Below are positions 1-6,346 of a stretch of 9,030 bases of DNA, in pieces. The translations under genes and the position numbers were made by a program. How positions within the stretch are numbered: the first letter of the stretch is position 1; each line of letters begins with the position of its first letter. The stretch is from Candidatus Zixiibacteriota bacterium (GTDB lineage Bacteria; Blakebacterota; Blakebacteria; Blakebacterales; Blakebacteraceae), in assembly GCA_030604325.1 (NCBI GenBank), contig JAUVWC010000029.1:1-9030 (forward strand). The letters are read 5' to 3'. The notes under the pieces were generated by a model. It saw only the letters and a program-made list of their open reading frames with translations. It did not search any database and was not told the DNA's origin.

Positions 1-597
1 CCCTTTATCCGGGCCCACATCATCGCCCCGGCAGACTATGTCGGGGTAGTTATGAAACTGATGAAGGAGCGACGGAGTCTGTTTAAGACAATGGACTATC
101 TTGACCGGACCAAAGTGGAGCTACACTACGAGCTGCCCTTTTCGGAGATCGTCTTCGACTTCTACGATAAACTGAAGTCGGTCAGCCGGGGCTATGCCAG
201 TCTCGACTACGAGTTCGCAGAATGGCGGGAGAGCAACCTTCAGAAGCTGGACATTTTACTGAACGGTGAACCGGTGGACAGCCTGAGCATGATCGTCCAT
301 GCCGATAAGGCCCACGAATGGGGGCGACAGCTGACAAAGCGCCTGCGTAAGCTTATTCCCCGCCAGCTGTTCAGGGTGGCCATCCAGGCCGCCGTCGGTA
401 ACAGGATCATCGCGCGGGAGACGGTGAGCGCGCTGCGCAAGAACGTTACCGCCAAGTGTTACGGAGGGGATGTGACCCGCAAGAGGAAGCTGCTCGAGAA
501 GCAGAAGGAGGGTAAAAAGCGCATGAGAGCCGTCGGGAGCGTGGAGATCCCCCAGGAGGCATTCCTCGCCTTCCTCTCCATGAAGGATGAGGATTGA
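1..597 (+). CDS. lepA: Elongation factor 4 (LepA), C-terminal part; 5' end outside window
   Basis: This frame is open from the first base, and the 198 residues that remain are the C-terminal third of the roughly 600-residue GTPase LepA/EF4. LepA binds stalled or pre-translocation ribosomes and promotes back-translocation. The GTPase domain is outside the window. Visible here are the end of the EF-G-V-like domain ([15 protein letters not shown], residues 1-15 of the fragment, then the MKERRS and [18 protein letters not shown] stretches) and the LepA-specific C-terminal domain. That domain contains [11 protein letters not shown], the VDSLSMIVH segment, the basic RKLIPRQLF and [14 protein letters not shown] stretches, and a typical PQEAFLAFL tail. 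All of these are highly conserved in the family, so the call is safe. The stop overlaps the lepB start, which indicates one operon with translational coupling. No frameshift or oddity is seen. Confidence 0.96.
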   Translation, partial: PFIRAHIIAPADYVGVVMKLMKERRSLFKTMDYLDRTKVELHYELPFSEIVFDFYDKLKSVSRGYASLDYEFAEWRESNLQKLDILLNGEPVDSLSMIVHADKAHEWGRQLTKRLRKLIPRQLFRVAIQAAVGNRIIARETVSALRKNVTAKCYGGDVTRKRKLLEKQKEGKKRMRAVGSVEIPQEAFLAFLSMKDED

Positions 598-1328
598 TGG
601 TACAGGTTATCCTTTTTGGAGTAGCCAGGAAGAAGGCCGATCCGCCCGGCGTCGGGGAGGAGGAGGATGCCACCGCTGCCGCCGCCGGCCGGTCTAGATC
701 ACCTCTTCGCGAGACGGTCGAGCTGGTCGTCTTCGCGGTGGCGATCGCTCTTCTGCTGCGCGTCTTTGTGGTTCAGGCCTTTCGCATCCCCTCCGGGTCA
801 ATGGAGGACACGCTCCTGGTAGGAGACTTCATCCTCGTGGACAAGATCACGTATGGGCCCAGGTTGAACATCGGTATTGCTGAGGGGCGGCTTCCCGGGC
901 TGCGCCGGCCCCGCACTGGTGATATCATCGTCTTCAAGTACCCTCTCGATCCCTCAAAAGACTTCGTCAAGCGGCTGATCGCCGGTCCGGGCCAGACGGT
1001 GCACATCGTCAACCGTAAGGTCTACGTCGATGGTGAGCTTTTCCCCGATCCTTCCCGGAGCAAGCACGGGGATCCAACGGTGTTGCCCGGGACCTATTCG
1101 AACAGGGACAACTATGGGCCGGTCACCATTCCCGAGGGCCAATATTTCTTCATGGGTGACAACCGGGAGAATAGCAGGGACAGCCGGGAGTGGGGATTCG
1201 TGCCCGAGGAGTATATAAAGGGGCGAGCGCTCATCATCTACCTCTCTTGGGATCCGGATCCGACCATACCCTGGTTCAACCTGATCCATAAGATTCGATG
1301 GAGCCACATCTTCAGCGTGGTGCGCTGA
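597..1328 (+). CDS. lepB: Signal peptidase I
   Basis: This membrane-anchored serine protease removes signal peptides from exported proteins on the outer face of the cytoplasmic membrane. The product is 243 residues from ATG 597. A TTG at 594 is also possible, but ATG 597 shares its A with the lepA TGA (TGATG) and has GAGG at 589-592 and AAGGA at 583-587 upstream. Residues 1-40 are a charged, low-complexity cytoplasmic tail rich in Glu, Ala and Arg. One membrane segment follows at about 43-60. The Ser/Lys dyad is present: Ser68 in IPSGSMEDTL and Lys124 in DFVKRLIAGPG. The C-terminal GDNRENSRDSREWG box is intact. There is a single N-terminal anchor, as in many compact bacterial enzymes. It lies between lepA and hemW, so expression is probably from the lepA promoter. 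Confidence 0.95.
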   Translation: MVQVILFGVARKKADPPGVGEEEDATAAAAGRSRSPLRETVELVVFAVAIALLLRVFVVQAFRIPSGSMEDTLLVGDFILVDKITYGPRLNIGIAEGRLPGLRRPRTGDIIVFKYPLDPSKDFVKRLIAGPGQTVHIVNRKVYVDGELFPDPSRSKHGDPTVLPGTYSNRDNYGPVTIPEGQYFFMGDNRENSRDSREWGFVPEEYIKGRALIIYLSWDPDPTIPWFNLIHKIRWSHIFSVVR

Positions 1329-2560
1329 CGCCCGGACCCCCATCAACCGCCGGAGGGAGCGGGCCGGCTCTCCCGACGCAGCTCTCTCCATCTGATGCAG
1401 CTAAACACCTGGCCGACGGTGAAACAAAGATCAGGCACCTCTATCTCCACCTCCCTTTCTGCAAGCGTATCTGTCCCTACTGCGATTTCTCGACGGCGGT
1501 GGGTGCCGGTGCCGATGTACCCGGGTTTCTGAAGACACTGGGTCGCGAGGCAGAGCTCCTCGGCGAGGCGGCCGTCCTGTGCCAGCTGGAGCCTGGGGGA
1601 GGTACCCTCTACCTGGGCGGGGGTACACCCTCCTGGTTCGGGACCGGCGTGCTCGCCGATCTGTTGGCATGGGTGGTTTCCCTCGCTGGAGGTGAATGGG
1701 CAGAGGCTACCCTGGAGATGAATCCGGAACATGCCGACCCCGACCGGCTGCGGGTGTTGCGCAGCGGCGGCATCACCCGCCTCAGCCTGGGAGCCCAGAG
1801 CCTCGATCTGACCGTGTTGAGGAAGTTGGGGCGGGTGCATTCACCGCGTGAGGTGTGCGATGCAGCTCGCGCCGCCCGGGCGGGAGGATTCTCGGTTTCT
1901 GTCGATCTCATGTTCGCCGTTCCCGGCCAGGAGCACGCCGGATGGCGGGCGGATGTGGATGGCATAGTCGGGCTGGAGCCGGATCACATCTCCCTCTACA
2001 ACCTGACCTATGAGCCGGGAACTCCGTTCACGCGCTGGCTGGGCACGGGGAGGCTTCAGGTTCTCGACGATGACTGGCAGGCCGAGGCCTATACGTGGGC
2101 AGTGGAGCGCCTTCGCGCAGCGGGCTACGAACGCTACGAAGTCAGCAACTTCGCCCGGCCGGGTCATGCCTCTCTCCACAACCAGGCCTACTGGAACCAT
2201 GACGCCTATCTGGGGATGGGGCCGTCAGCCCACAGCCTTCTGGGGCGCGTCCGTACGGCGAACCTTTTCCATCTCAAGCAGTGGTCGGAGGCTGTGATGG
2301 AAGAGGGCCGCCTACCGTGGGCGAGCGTGGAGAGACTGGATGAGCTGGTCCTCGCCCGCGAGCGGGTGCTGCTGGGCCTGCGCACCACGCGTGGATTGGC
2401 TATTACGGCACTGCCGGCCCGCTACCGGCAGGAAGTGGTGAGAGGCGCGGAAGAATTGGTGGGGATGGATCTGGCGGTATGGACGGAGGATAGAGCTCTT
2501 GTGCTTACCGACCGGGGGGTACTGCTGGCGGACGAGCTGGCGGCGAGGATTGCGCCTTAG
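1298..2560 (+). CDS. hemW: Radical SAM HemW (coproporphyrinogen oxidase-like heme chaperone)
   Basis: HemW proteins are radical SAM relatives of HemN that bind heme and are thought to deliver it to target proteins. Many databases label them oxygen-independent coproporphyrinogen III oxidase. The 4Fe-4S motif CxxxCxxC is at Cys55, Cys59 and Cys62 (HLPFCKRICPYCDF). GGGTPS (107-112) is the SAM-binding glycine motif. SLGAQS, the LGRVHS stretch, DLMFAVPGQ and RYEVSNFARPG follow in family order. HNQAYW at 294-299 matches the HNxxYW heme-binding signature that separates HemW from HemN. At 420 residues it is longer than the usual roughly 380, because about 45 Pro/Ala/Gly-rich residues precede the core. 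ATG 1298 is the only conventional start before the core and lies inside lepB. A GGAGGG at 1352-1357 is not followed by any usable start. Function as chaperone rather than oxidase is inferred from the motif. Confidence 0.93.
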   Translation: MEPHLQRGALTPGPPSTAGGSGPALPTQLSPSDAAKHLADGETKIRHLYLHLPFCKRICPYCDFSTAVGAGADVPGFLKTLGREAELLGEAAVLCQLEPGGGTLYLGGGTPSWFGTGVLADLLAWVVSLAGGEWAEATLEMNPEHADPDRLRVLRSGGITRLSLGAQSLDLTVLRKLGRVHSPREVCDAARAARAGGFSVSVDLMFAVPGQEHAGWRADVDGIVGLEPDHISLYNLTYEPGTPFTRWLGTGRLQVLDDDWQAEAYTWAVERLRAAGYERYEVSNFARPGHASLHNQAYWNHDAYLGMGPSAHSLLGRVRTANLFHLKQWSEAVMEEGRLPWASVERLDELVLARERVLLGLRTTRGLAITALPARYRQEVVRGAEELVGMDLAVWTEDRALVLTDRGVLLADELAARIAP

Positions 2561-2632
2561 TACACCGTTCCGCAATTACGCTGGCATTCAAGCGCCGATA
2601 CATCACCGTAATTACGGAGCGGTGTACTTAGG
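2555..2632. repeat. 78-bp inverted repeat between convergent genes, probable bidirectional terminator
   Basis: The arms at 2555-2580 and 2607-2632 are inverted copies over 26 bp with three mismatches, one of which would be a U-G pair in RNA. The spacer is 26 bp. The core of the left arm reads AGTACACCGTTCCGCAATT, and the right arm mirrors it. The hemW stop (TAG, 2558-2560) and the stop of the opposing membrane protein gene (TAA on the minus strand, 2628-2630) both fall in the outer ends of the arms. A transcript of either strand could form a 22-bp or longer stem. There is no clear U tract, so it is not a canonical Rho-independent terminator. The length and near-identity of the arms would also fit a small palindromic mobile or dispersed repeat element. 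Confidence 0.75.
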
Positions 2633-3485
2633 GATTTGCTGGTCGATGGTCTTCGGCCAATCCGACCAGCTCCCTGTACGCGCACGTTACGGCGGCAAAG
2701 CTGAGCGGTATTGTTATGAGTAGCCCGATCCCAACGCATAACAGCCCGACACAGTTCAGAACGAAAAGCACCAGGGCGAAGAGGGCGAATTCTAGATAGT
2801 CGCGTGAGGCTACCTTGCGGCTGGCCTCCATCGCGTCCCAGAAATCGAGCCCGCGGTCCACGATGAACATGAAGGTGAAGAAGTAGAATCCCCTGACGAA
2901 CAGACCCGGAATGAAGCAGAAAAGATAAGCCGCTCCCGCAAAAACAGTCATGAGAAGCATGGCCAGGGTGGTGGCTAAATACTTGTTGAATGCCTGAAAG
3001 AGGTCTCCAATCAGAGGGCGGCCGGTACGCATGTGATTGGCGGTCATCAGGAAGAATCCGGCCTTCATGGGTCCGGCTACGGCCAACCAGACGAGAGGGT
3101 GGATCTTATAGGCCACAGCGCTGATGGTAATGAGGATTAGCGCGGCGATGGTGTAGCCGACCAGATCGTCACGGATGAGCTTCCAGCCCTCGAGTATCCA
3201 TCGCCCCATATCCAGCTCGACTTCGCCGGCCGTGCCTTCCCCGTCGGCAGCGTGCTCCGCACCGCCGGCACCTTCACCGCCGGGGGTGCTCTCGCCACCG
3301 GCGGGGGTGCTCTCGCCACCGGCGATATACTCCCTGCCTTCACTGTCCGCAGTGGCCCCGGCTTCGGCGGTCGGTTCTTCATCCCCGGCCCGTTCGGCAC
3401 CAGGCAGGGGGAAATCGGGGCTCTCCTCCGGGGGGTCCGGATTGGGCTGCGGGCCGGATCCCTCTGGTTTCTGGTCGTCGGTCAT
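2628..3485 (-). CDS. Hypothetical membrane protein with acidic disordered N-terminus
   Basis: I do not recognise a named family. The 285-residue product has two parts. Residues 1-90 are acidic and rich in Pro, Gly, Glu, Ala and Thr, with no hydrophobic stretch, so probably disordered and cytoplasmic. They include the repeated GGESTP heptad region (about 56-72). Residues 95-285 are a compact integral-membrane domain with hydrophobic stretches at about 109-127, 130-148, 170-210 (probably two helices) and 231-265. Short conserved-looking features are FMFIVDRG at 205-212 followed by WDAMEASRKV, and a final AAVTCAYREL. That pattern resembles generic bacterial integral membrane domains of the DUF975 or glycerophosphodiesterase-membrane type, in which a D-R loop and an A-Y-R end are common. 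I infer that resemblance only from memory. The gene is divergent from the mutase gene and convergent with hemW, so it is probably monocistronic. No strong ribosome site is visible before ATG 3485. Confidence 0.85.
   Translation of the reverse strand: MTDDQKPEGSGPQPNPDPPEESPDFPLPGAERAGDEEPTAEAGATADSEGREYIAGGESTPAGGESTPGGEGAGGAEHAADGEGTAGEVELDMGRWILEGWKLIRDDLVGYTIAALILITISAVAYKIHPLVWLAVAGPMKAGFFLMTANHMRTGRPLIGDLFQAFNKYLATTLAMLLMTVFAGAAYLFCFIPGLFVRGFYFFTFMFIVDRGLDFWDAMEASRKVASRDYLEFALFALVLFVLNCVGLLCVGIGLLITIPLSFAAVTCAYRELVGLAEDHRPANP
3281..3322. repeat. Perfect 21-bp tandem duplication within the acidic linker
   Basis: Two identical 21-bp units, 3281-3301 and 3302-3322, lie head to tail inside the minus-strand membrane protein gene. 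Being a multiple of three, they add seven residues (a GGESTP-type unit) to the disordered N-terminal region without shifting the frame. Diverged relatives flank them at about 3255-3280. This looks like slippage-type expansion of a linker. Confidence 0.85.
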
Positions 3486-3537
3486 GGTCTTTAGCTATAC
3501 GGTGTTTATTGTTCCAGAGTTTCGGAGCAGGCTTTTC

Positions 3538-3585
3538 TAGTGGTTGGACCCGGCACTTGCTCCGTAATCTAGGAGGGGTCCACTA
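3538..3585 (+). promoter_or_regulatory. Palindromic leader upstream of the phosphoglycerate mutase gene
   Basis: TAGTGG (3538-3543) and GGACCC (3546-3551) can pair with GGGTCC and CCACTA within 3576-3585. Inside, CTCC (3560-3563) pairs with GGAG (3572-3575) around an 8-base loop. The structure ends ten bases before the AGGAG ribosome site (3595-3599), in the 120-bp gap between divergent genes. It could be an operator or an RNA hairpin in the leader. A weak promoter-like pair, TTGGAC (3544-3549) and TAATCT (3565-3570), lies within it, but the 15-bp spacing is poor. No known riboswitch or T-box motif is seen. Confidence 0.35.
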
Positions 3586-3605
3586 CATAATACTAGGAGA
3601 CACTT

Positions 3606-4817
3606 GTGACGCTTCCCGACGCTCTCGTCCGCGACGCCGACAGCAAGATCCTCTTCTACATCCTGGATGGTCTTGGCGGTACTACTGACCCTGAGCGGGG
3701 TTTGACCGAGCTGCAGGCGGCCGCCGCGCCGGTCATCGATGAGCTGGCCCGCCGCAGCGAGACCGGCCTGATGGTTCCCGTACTCCCCGGTATCACCCCC
3801 GGCAGCGGACCGGCTCACTTTGCCCTGTTTGGCTACGATCCGGTCGAGAGCAACATCGGCCGAGGTGTGCTGGAGGCGGCCGGTATCGGTTTTCCCCTGC
3901 AGGATGGCGACATCGCCATACGGGTGAACTTCGCCACCGTGGATGAAGAGGGGAAGGTCGTCGACCGGCGCGCCGGGCGCATTCCCACCGAAGAGTGCGA
4001 GCGCCTCTGCGATATCCTCGCGGCAGTGGTGAATCTGGGTGATGTGGAGGTGTTCATAAGACCGGTCAAGGAGCACCGGGCGGCCATTGTGCTGCGCTCC
4101 CGCGGGGAGGAGCTGGCCGATGGCGTGACCGATACCGACCCGCAACAGGTGGGTGTGCCTCCTCTGGAGCTGGTGGCAGAACACCCGGGAGCAGAGCCGG
4201 TGGCGGCCATGCTGAGGCGGCTGCTGGAACAGGCAAGGGAACCGCTGGCGGCCGCAGGTGAGCCGGCCTACTACCCTCTGCTGCGCGGGATCGCCCGGCA
4301 CAGGGTCTACCCCAGCATGCAGGAGCGCTACGGCCTGCGAAGCCTGGCCGTGGCTACCTACCCGATGTACAAGGGCATCAGCCGTCTGTTGGGCATGGAC
4401 GTACATGAGGGCGCTAAAGACCTCGGCGATCAGCTTGCAGCTGTGGCCTCGGAGTGGGACTCCTACGACTTCTTTTTCGTTCACTACAAGGCCACCGACG
4501 CCCGGGGGGAAGACGGTGACTTCGAGGCCAAGGTGGCCGCCATCGAAGAGGCGGATGCCGCCCTTCCCGGCTTTCTGGATCTCGGTCCCGATGTCGTTGT
4601 CGTAACTGCGGACCATTCGACCCCCGCTCTGATGAAGGCTCACTCCGGTCACTCCGTTCCCGTTCTCCTCTCCTCTCCCTTGGCCCGCCACAGCGGAGTG
4701 GAGCATTTCGACGAGTTGTCGTGCGCGCGTTACGGCACACTGGGGACATTTCCCGCCCGGCAGCTGATGGGCTTGGTGCTGATGCACGCCGGACGCCTGC
4801 AGAAGTTCGGAGCTTAA
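3606..4817 (+). CDS. apgM: 2,3-bisphosphoglycerate-independent phosphoglycerate mutase, archaeal type
   Basis: This is an alkaline-phosphatase-superfamily enzyme that interconverts 3- and 2-phosphoglycerate through a phosphoserine intermediate. The 403-residue length fits the archaeal-type (ApgM) group, which is shorter than the roughly 510-residue GpmI group. GTG 3606 has AGGAG six bases upstream. Metal and catalytic positions visible by comparison with GpmI are Asp21 (ILDGLGG), Ser67 (TPGSGPAHFALFGYDP, phosphorylated Ser), Asp298 (KATDARGEDGD), Asp336 and His337 (TADHSTP), and His346 (MKAHSGHSVP). The second-metal His expected four residues after Asp298 is Glu302 here. A related subfamily has been proposed to act as a homoserine kinase when beside threonine genes. 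No such genes are near, so the mutase is the better call. It probably has its own promoter in the 120-bp gap shared with the divergent membrane protein gene. Confidence 0.88.
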   Translation: MTLPDALVRDADSKILFYILDGLGGTTDPERGLTELQAAAAPVIDELARRSETGLMVPVLPGITPGSGPAHFALFGYDPVESNIGRGVLEAAGIGFPLQDGDIAIRVNFATVDEEGKVVDRRAGRIPTEECERLCDILAAVVNLGDVEVFIRPVKEHRAAIVLRSRGEELADGVTDTDPQQVGVPPLELVAEHPGAEPVAAMLRRLLEQAREPLAAAGEPAYYPLLRGIARHRVYPSMQERYGLRSLAVATYPMYKGISRLLGMDVHEGAKDLGDQLAAVASEWDSYDFFFVHYKATDARGEDGDFEAKVAAIEEADAALPGFLDLGPDVVVVTADHSTPALMKAHSGHSVPVLLSSPLARHSGVEHFDELSCARYGTLGTFPARQLMGLVLMHAGRLQKFGA

Positions 4818-4973
4818 GGCAGGCACCCACGGCCGGCATCATTCGGGACCGGTGTTGCCGCTAACATATGGCGACTGCTTCGTGGATTGTTGCCATCTCT
4901 CTGTCGGTATTCGCCGTCCACTGGTTCATGGCCCGCTGGTTGATAGACTGATTTTGTCGCTGCCCACCCTATA

Positions 4974-4994
4974 TTTGTACAAAACGTACAAAAC
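4974..4994 (+). promoter_or_regulatory. TGTACA-type operator upstream of the Phd/YefM antitoxin
   Basis: A perfect palindrome TTTGTACAAA (4974-4983) overlaps an exact 9-bp direct repeat of GTACAAAAC (4977-4985 and 4986-4994). The core hexamer TGTACA is the one recognised by YefM in the autoregulated Escherichia coli yefM-yoeB operon (established for that system). A -10-like TATATT (4970-4975) abuts it, although no good -35 is visible at proper spacing. The site is about 37 bp before the antitoxin ATG, where an autorepressor would bind. Binding by this protein is inferred. Confidence 0.6.
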
Positions 4995-5030
4995 CAACAT
5001 TATGTTCGATTCCACAACTGGAGCCGGCAG

Positions 5031-5288
5031 ATGATACACCTCTCTGCAACAGATGCCCGCCAGGGTTTCTCCGACCTTATCCATAGAATTGAATATGGAG
5101 GAGAGAGAGCCATCCTTCAACGTCACGGCAAAGACGTCGCCGCGATCGTCCCCATCGAGGATGTAGTTCTGCTTGAGGTGCTGGATGAACAGCTCGACAT
5201 CGAGGAGACGCGCGCTGACCTCAGAGCGGCCTTCAAGCAGGGAACGACCTCGGTGAGCCAGCTGCGGAGCGAAATGGGTTTGGCATAG
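5031..5288 (+). CDS. Phd/YefM-family antitoxin (solitary)
   Basis: The 85-residue product matches the prevent-host-death fold. The N-terminal DNA-binding and dimer part (about 1-50) shows ATDARQGFSDLIHRI, then the GGERAILQRHGKDVAAIVPIED core with the typical RHGK and VAxxVPxED pattern. An acidic helical tail (51-85, LDEQLDIEETRADL to SEMGLA) is where these antitoxins normally wrap their toxin. ATG 5031 has TGGAG seven bases upstream. Such proteins repress their own promoter and neutralise a RelE/ParE, Doc or YoeB-type toxin that is usually encoded immediately downstream with a short gap or overlap. In the next 244 bases no frame gives a toxin-like product. The gene is therefore an orphan, acts on a distant partner, or survives from a decayed pair. 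The preceding frame that overlaps it by ATGA contains the operator and looks non-coding. Confidence 0.88.
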   Translation: MIHLSATDARQGFSDLIHRIEYGGERAILQRHGKDVAAIVPIEDVVLLEVLDEQLDIEETRADLRAAFKQGTTSVSQLRSEMGLA

Positions 5289-5487
5289 CATCGGTACCCA
5301 AGACCTAATAGCAGTCTCTATCGTAGGCATACGATTCCTATAAACGTTCCCTGTGCTCGACCGGTACAACAGGTTGAACCGTGAATGAGCAAAGTTACAT
5401 GAGCGATGAACGACTGTTTGTCCGCCTTCTTATTGTCGCGGCTTCGTAGACACGGAGGAGGAGGCTGTAGAAGTCGATTGGCGGTTA
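5289..5487. other. Non-coding stretch where a toxin gene would be expected; nothing recognised
   Basis: I read all six frames here. Each is interrupted within a few dozen codons and no RelE/ParE, Doc, YoeB or PIN-domain motif is visible. The longest plus-strand piece continues about 30 codons directly after the antitoxin stop and ends at a TGA near 5384. It may be decayed coding sequence, but nothing in it is recognisable. Confidence 0.5.
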
Positions 5488-5517
5488 ATTGTACATAACT
5501 TACAATTTGTACAAATT
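5488..5517. promoter_or_regulatory. Second TGTACA cluster, operator-like, AT-rich
   Basis: TGTACA occurs at 5490-5495 and 5508-5513, 18 bp apart. The second lies in a perfect 14-bp palindrome, AATTTGTACAAATT (5504-5517). ATTGTA (5488-5493) and TACAAT (5501-5506) form a further inverted pair. The block is strikingly AT-rich against its surroundings. It sits between the antitoxin and the end of the SDR gene with no intact toxin-antitoxin gene facing it. It may be a second site for the same regulator, or a relic of another promoter. Function is inferred only from the shared hexamer. Confidence 0.45.
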
Positions 5518-5532
5518 TTATCTATTATCAGG

Positions 5533-6327
5533 TCAACCTGTAGTTCCGCGTATTATCCCTCCGTCGACGGCCAGGTGCTGGCCGGTGATATAGGCAGCGC
5601 GCTGCGAGGCGAGGAAGGCTACGGCGGCTCCTATTTCATCGGGGTGTCCCAATCGACCCAACGGAATGTCCGCTGTCCAGCGGGACAACACTATATCTTT
5701 GGAGATTCCTTCTCGCTCCGCTATCCCCTCGGCCAGTTCGTCCAGCCGTTCGGTGCGTGTGTAGCCCGGGGCGATTGTATTGGCTCGGATGCCTCTCGGG
5801 CCGTATTCGTCGGCGATCGATTTGATCAAACCGTTGAGTCCTGCGCGCATGGCGTTACTGGTCACGAGTCCTGCTATGGGCTGCTTGGCCGCAATTGAGG
5901 TTATGACTAAGATTACCCCACCGCCCTGCTTCTCCATGATGGGCAGCGCCGCCTGACAGAGGCGGAGTGTGCTCTGGAAGGTGAGGTTGTAGGCATCCTC
6001 CCACAGTTGGGGAGTGAGGTTGGCAAAGTCACCGGCCGGGGGCCCGCCGGCGTTGGACACCAGGATGTCGAGGCGGCCGAACTGATCGAAGATACCTTTC
6101 ACCATCTCCCCGATCGCTTCACCCTCGGTGAGGTCACATACAACAGGGATGGCCGATACGCCCGTCTCCGTGGCGATCCGTCCGGCCGCGGCCTCGATTC
6201 GCTCCCCGTCGCGGCTGCAGATCACCACGCGGGCTCCCTCGGCCGCCAGCACGCGGGCGCAGGCATACCCCAGCCCGGCGCTGGCCCCGGTTACGAGGGC
6301 GATTTTGTCAGAGAGTGCCAGATTCAT
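5533..6327 (-). CDS. Short-chain dehydrogenase/reductase-like protein, FabG-like, atypical active site
   Basis: The 264-residue product has the full Rossmann fold of the classical SDR family. It shows TGASAGLG (13-20) for the dinucleotide, CDLTE (64-68), SNAGG (91-95), Asn114, ITS with Ser144, APGYT (186-190) and the C-terminal YITGQHLAVDGG (246-257). The catalytic YxxxK motif is replaced: the aligned stretch is SNAMR, giving Ser157 for Tyr and Arg161 for Lys. A recognised FabG-like subgroup with LSNxxR at this place exists, so this is probably a lineage feature rather than decay. The substrate is unknown, and ordinary ketoacyl-ACP reductase activity should not be assumed. It lies downstream of FTCD on the same strand, separated by a 183-bp gap filled by a repeat element, so co-transcription is possible but unproven. 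The ribosome site before ATG 6327 is weak. Confidence 0.88.
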   Translation of the reverse strand: MNLALSDKIALVTGASAGLGYACARVLAAEGARVVICSRDGERIEAAAGRIATETGVSAIPVVCDLTEGEAIGEMVKGIFDQFGRLDILVSNAGGPPAGDFANLTPQLWEDAYNLTFQSTLRLCQAALPIMEKQGGGVILVITSIAAKQPIAGLVTSNAMRAGLNGLIKSIADEYGPRGIRANTIAPGYTRTERLDELAEGIAEREGISKDIVLSRWTADIPLGRLGHPDEIGAAVAFLASQRAAYITGQHLAVDGGIIRGTTG

Positions 6328-6346
6328 CTGCCCATGCTCAAACTAA

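Noticed and set aside
1..2560. lepA-lepB-hemW order as a possible novel system
   Set aside because: These genes are often neighbours in bacteria, and all three products look standard.
3537..4826. A 429-codon open frame on the minus strand opposite the mutase gene
   Set aside because: It is antisense to a gene with clear family motifs. Its His- and Gln-rich composition is a typical shadow of GC-rich coding sequence.
4852..5034. A 60-codon plus-strand frame ending in an ATGA overlap with the antitoxin start
   Set aside because: The arrangement looked like a toxin-antitoxin pair with the toxin first. However, the product has no toxin features and the TGTACA operator and -10-like box lie inside it, so it is more likely the promoter region.
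4926..5369. A 147-codon minus-strand frame covering the antitoxin gene
   Set aside because: It is considered as the missing toxin because the second TGTACA cluster lies upstream of it on that strand. It is the antisense of the antitoxin and has no family resemblance.
5399..5449. A 16-residue plus-strand frame (MSDERLFVRLLIVAAS)
   Set aside because: It has a hydrophobic look like a small type I toxin, but no convincing ribosome site or antisense RNA promoter is seen, and it is short enough to arise by chance.
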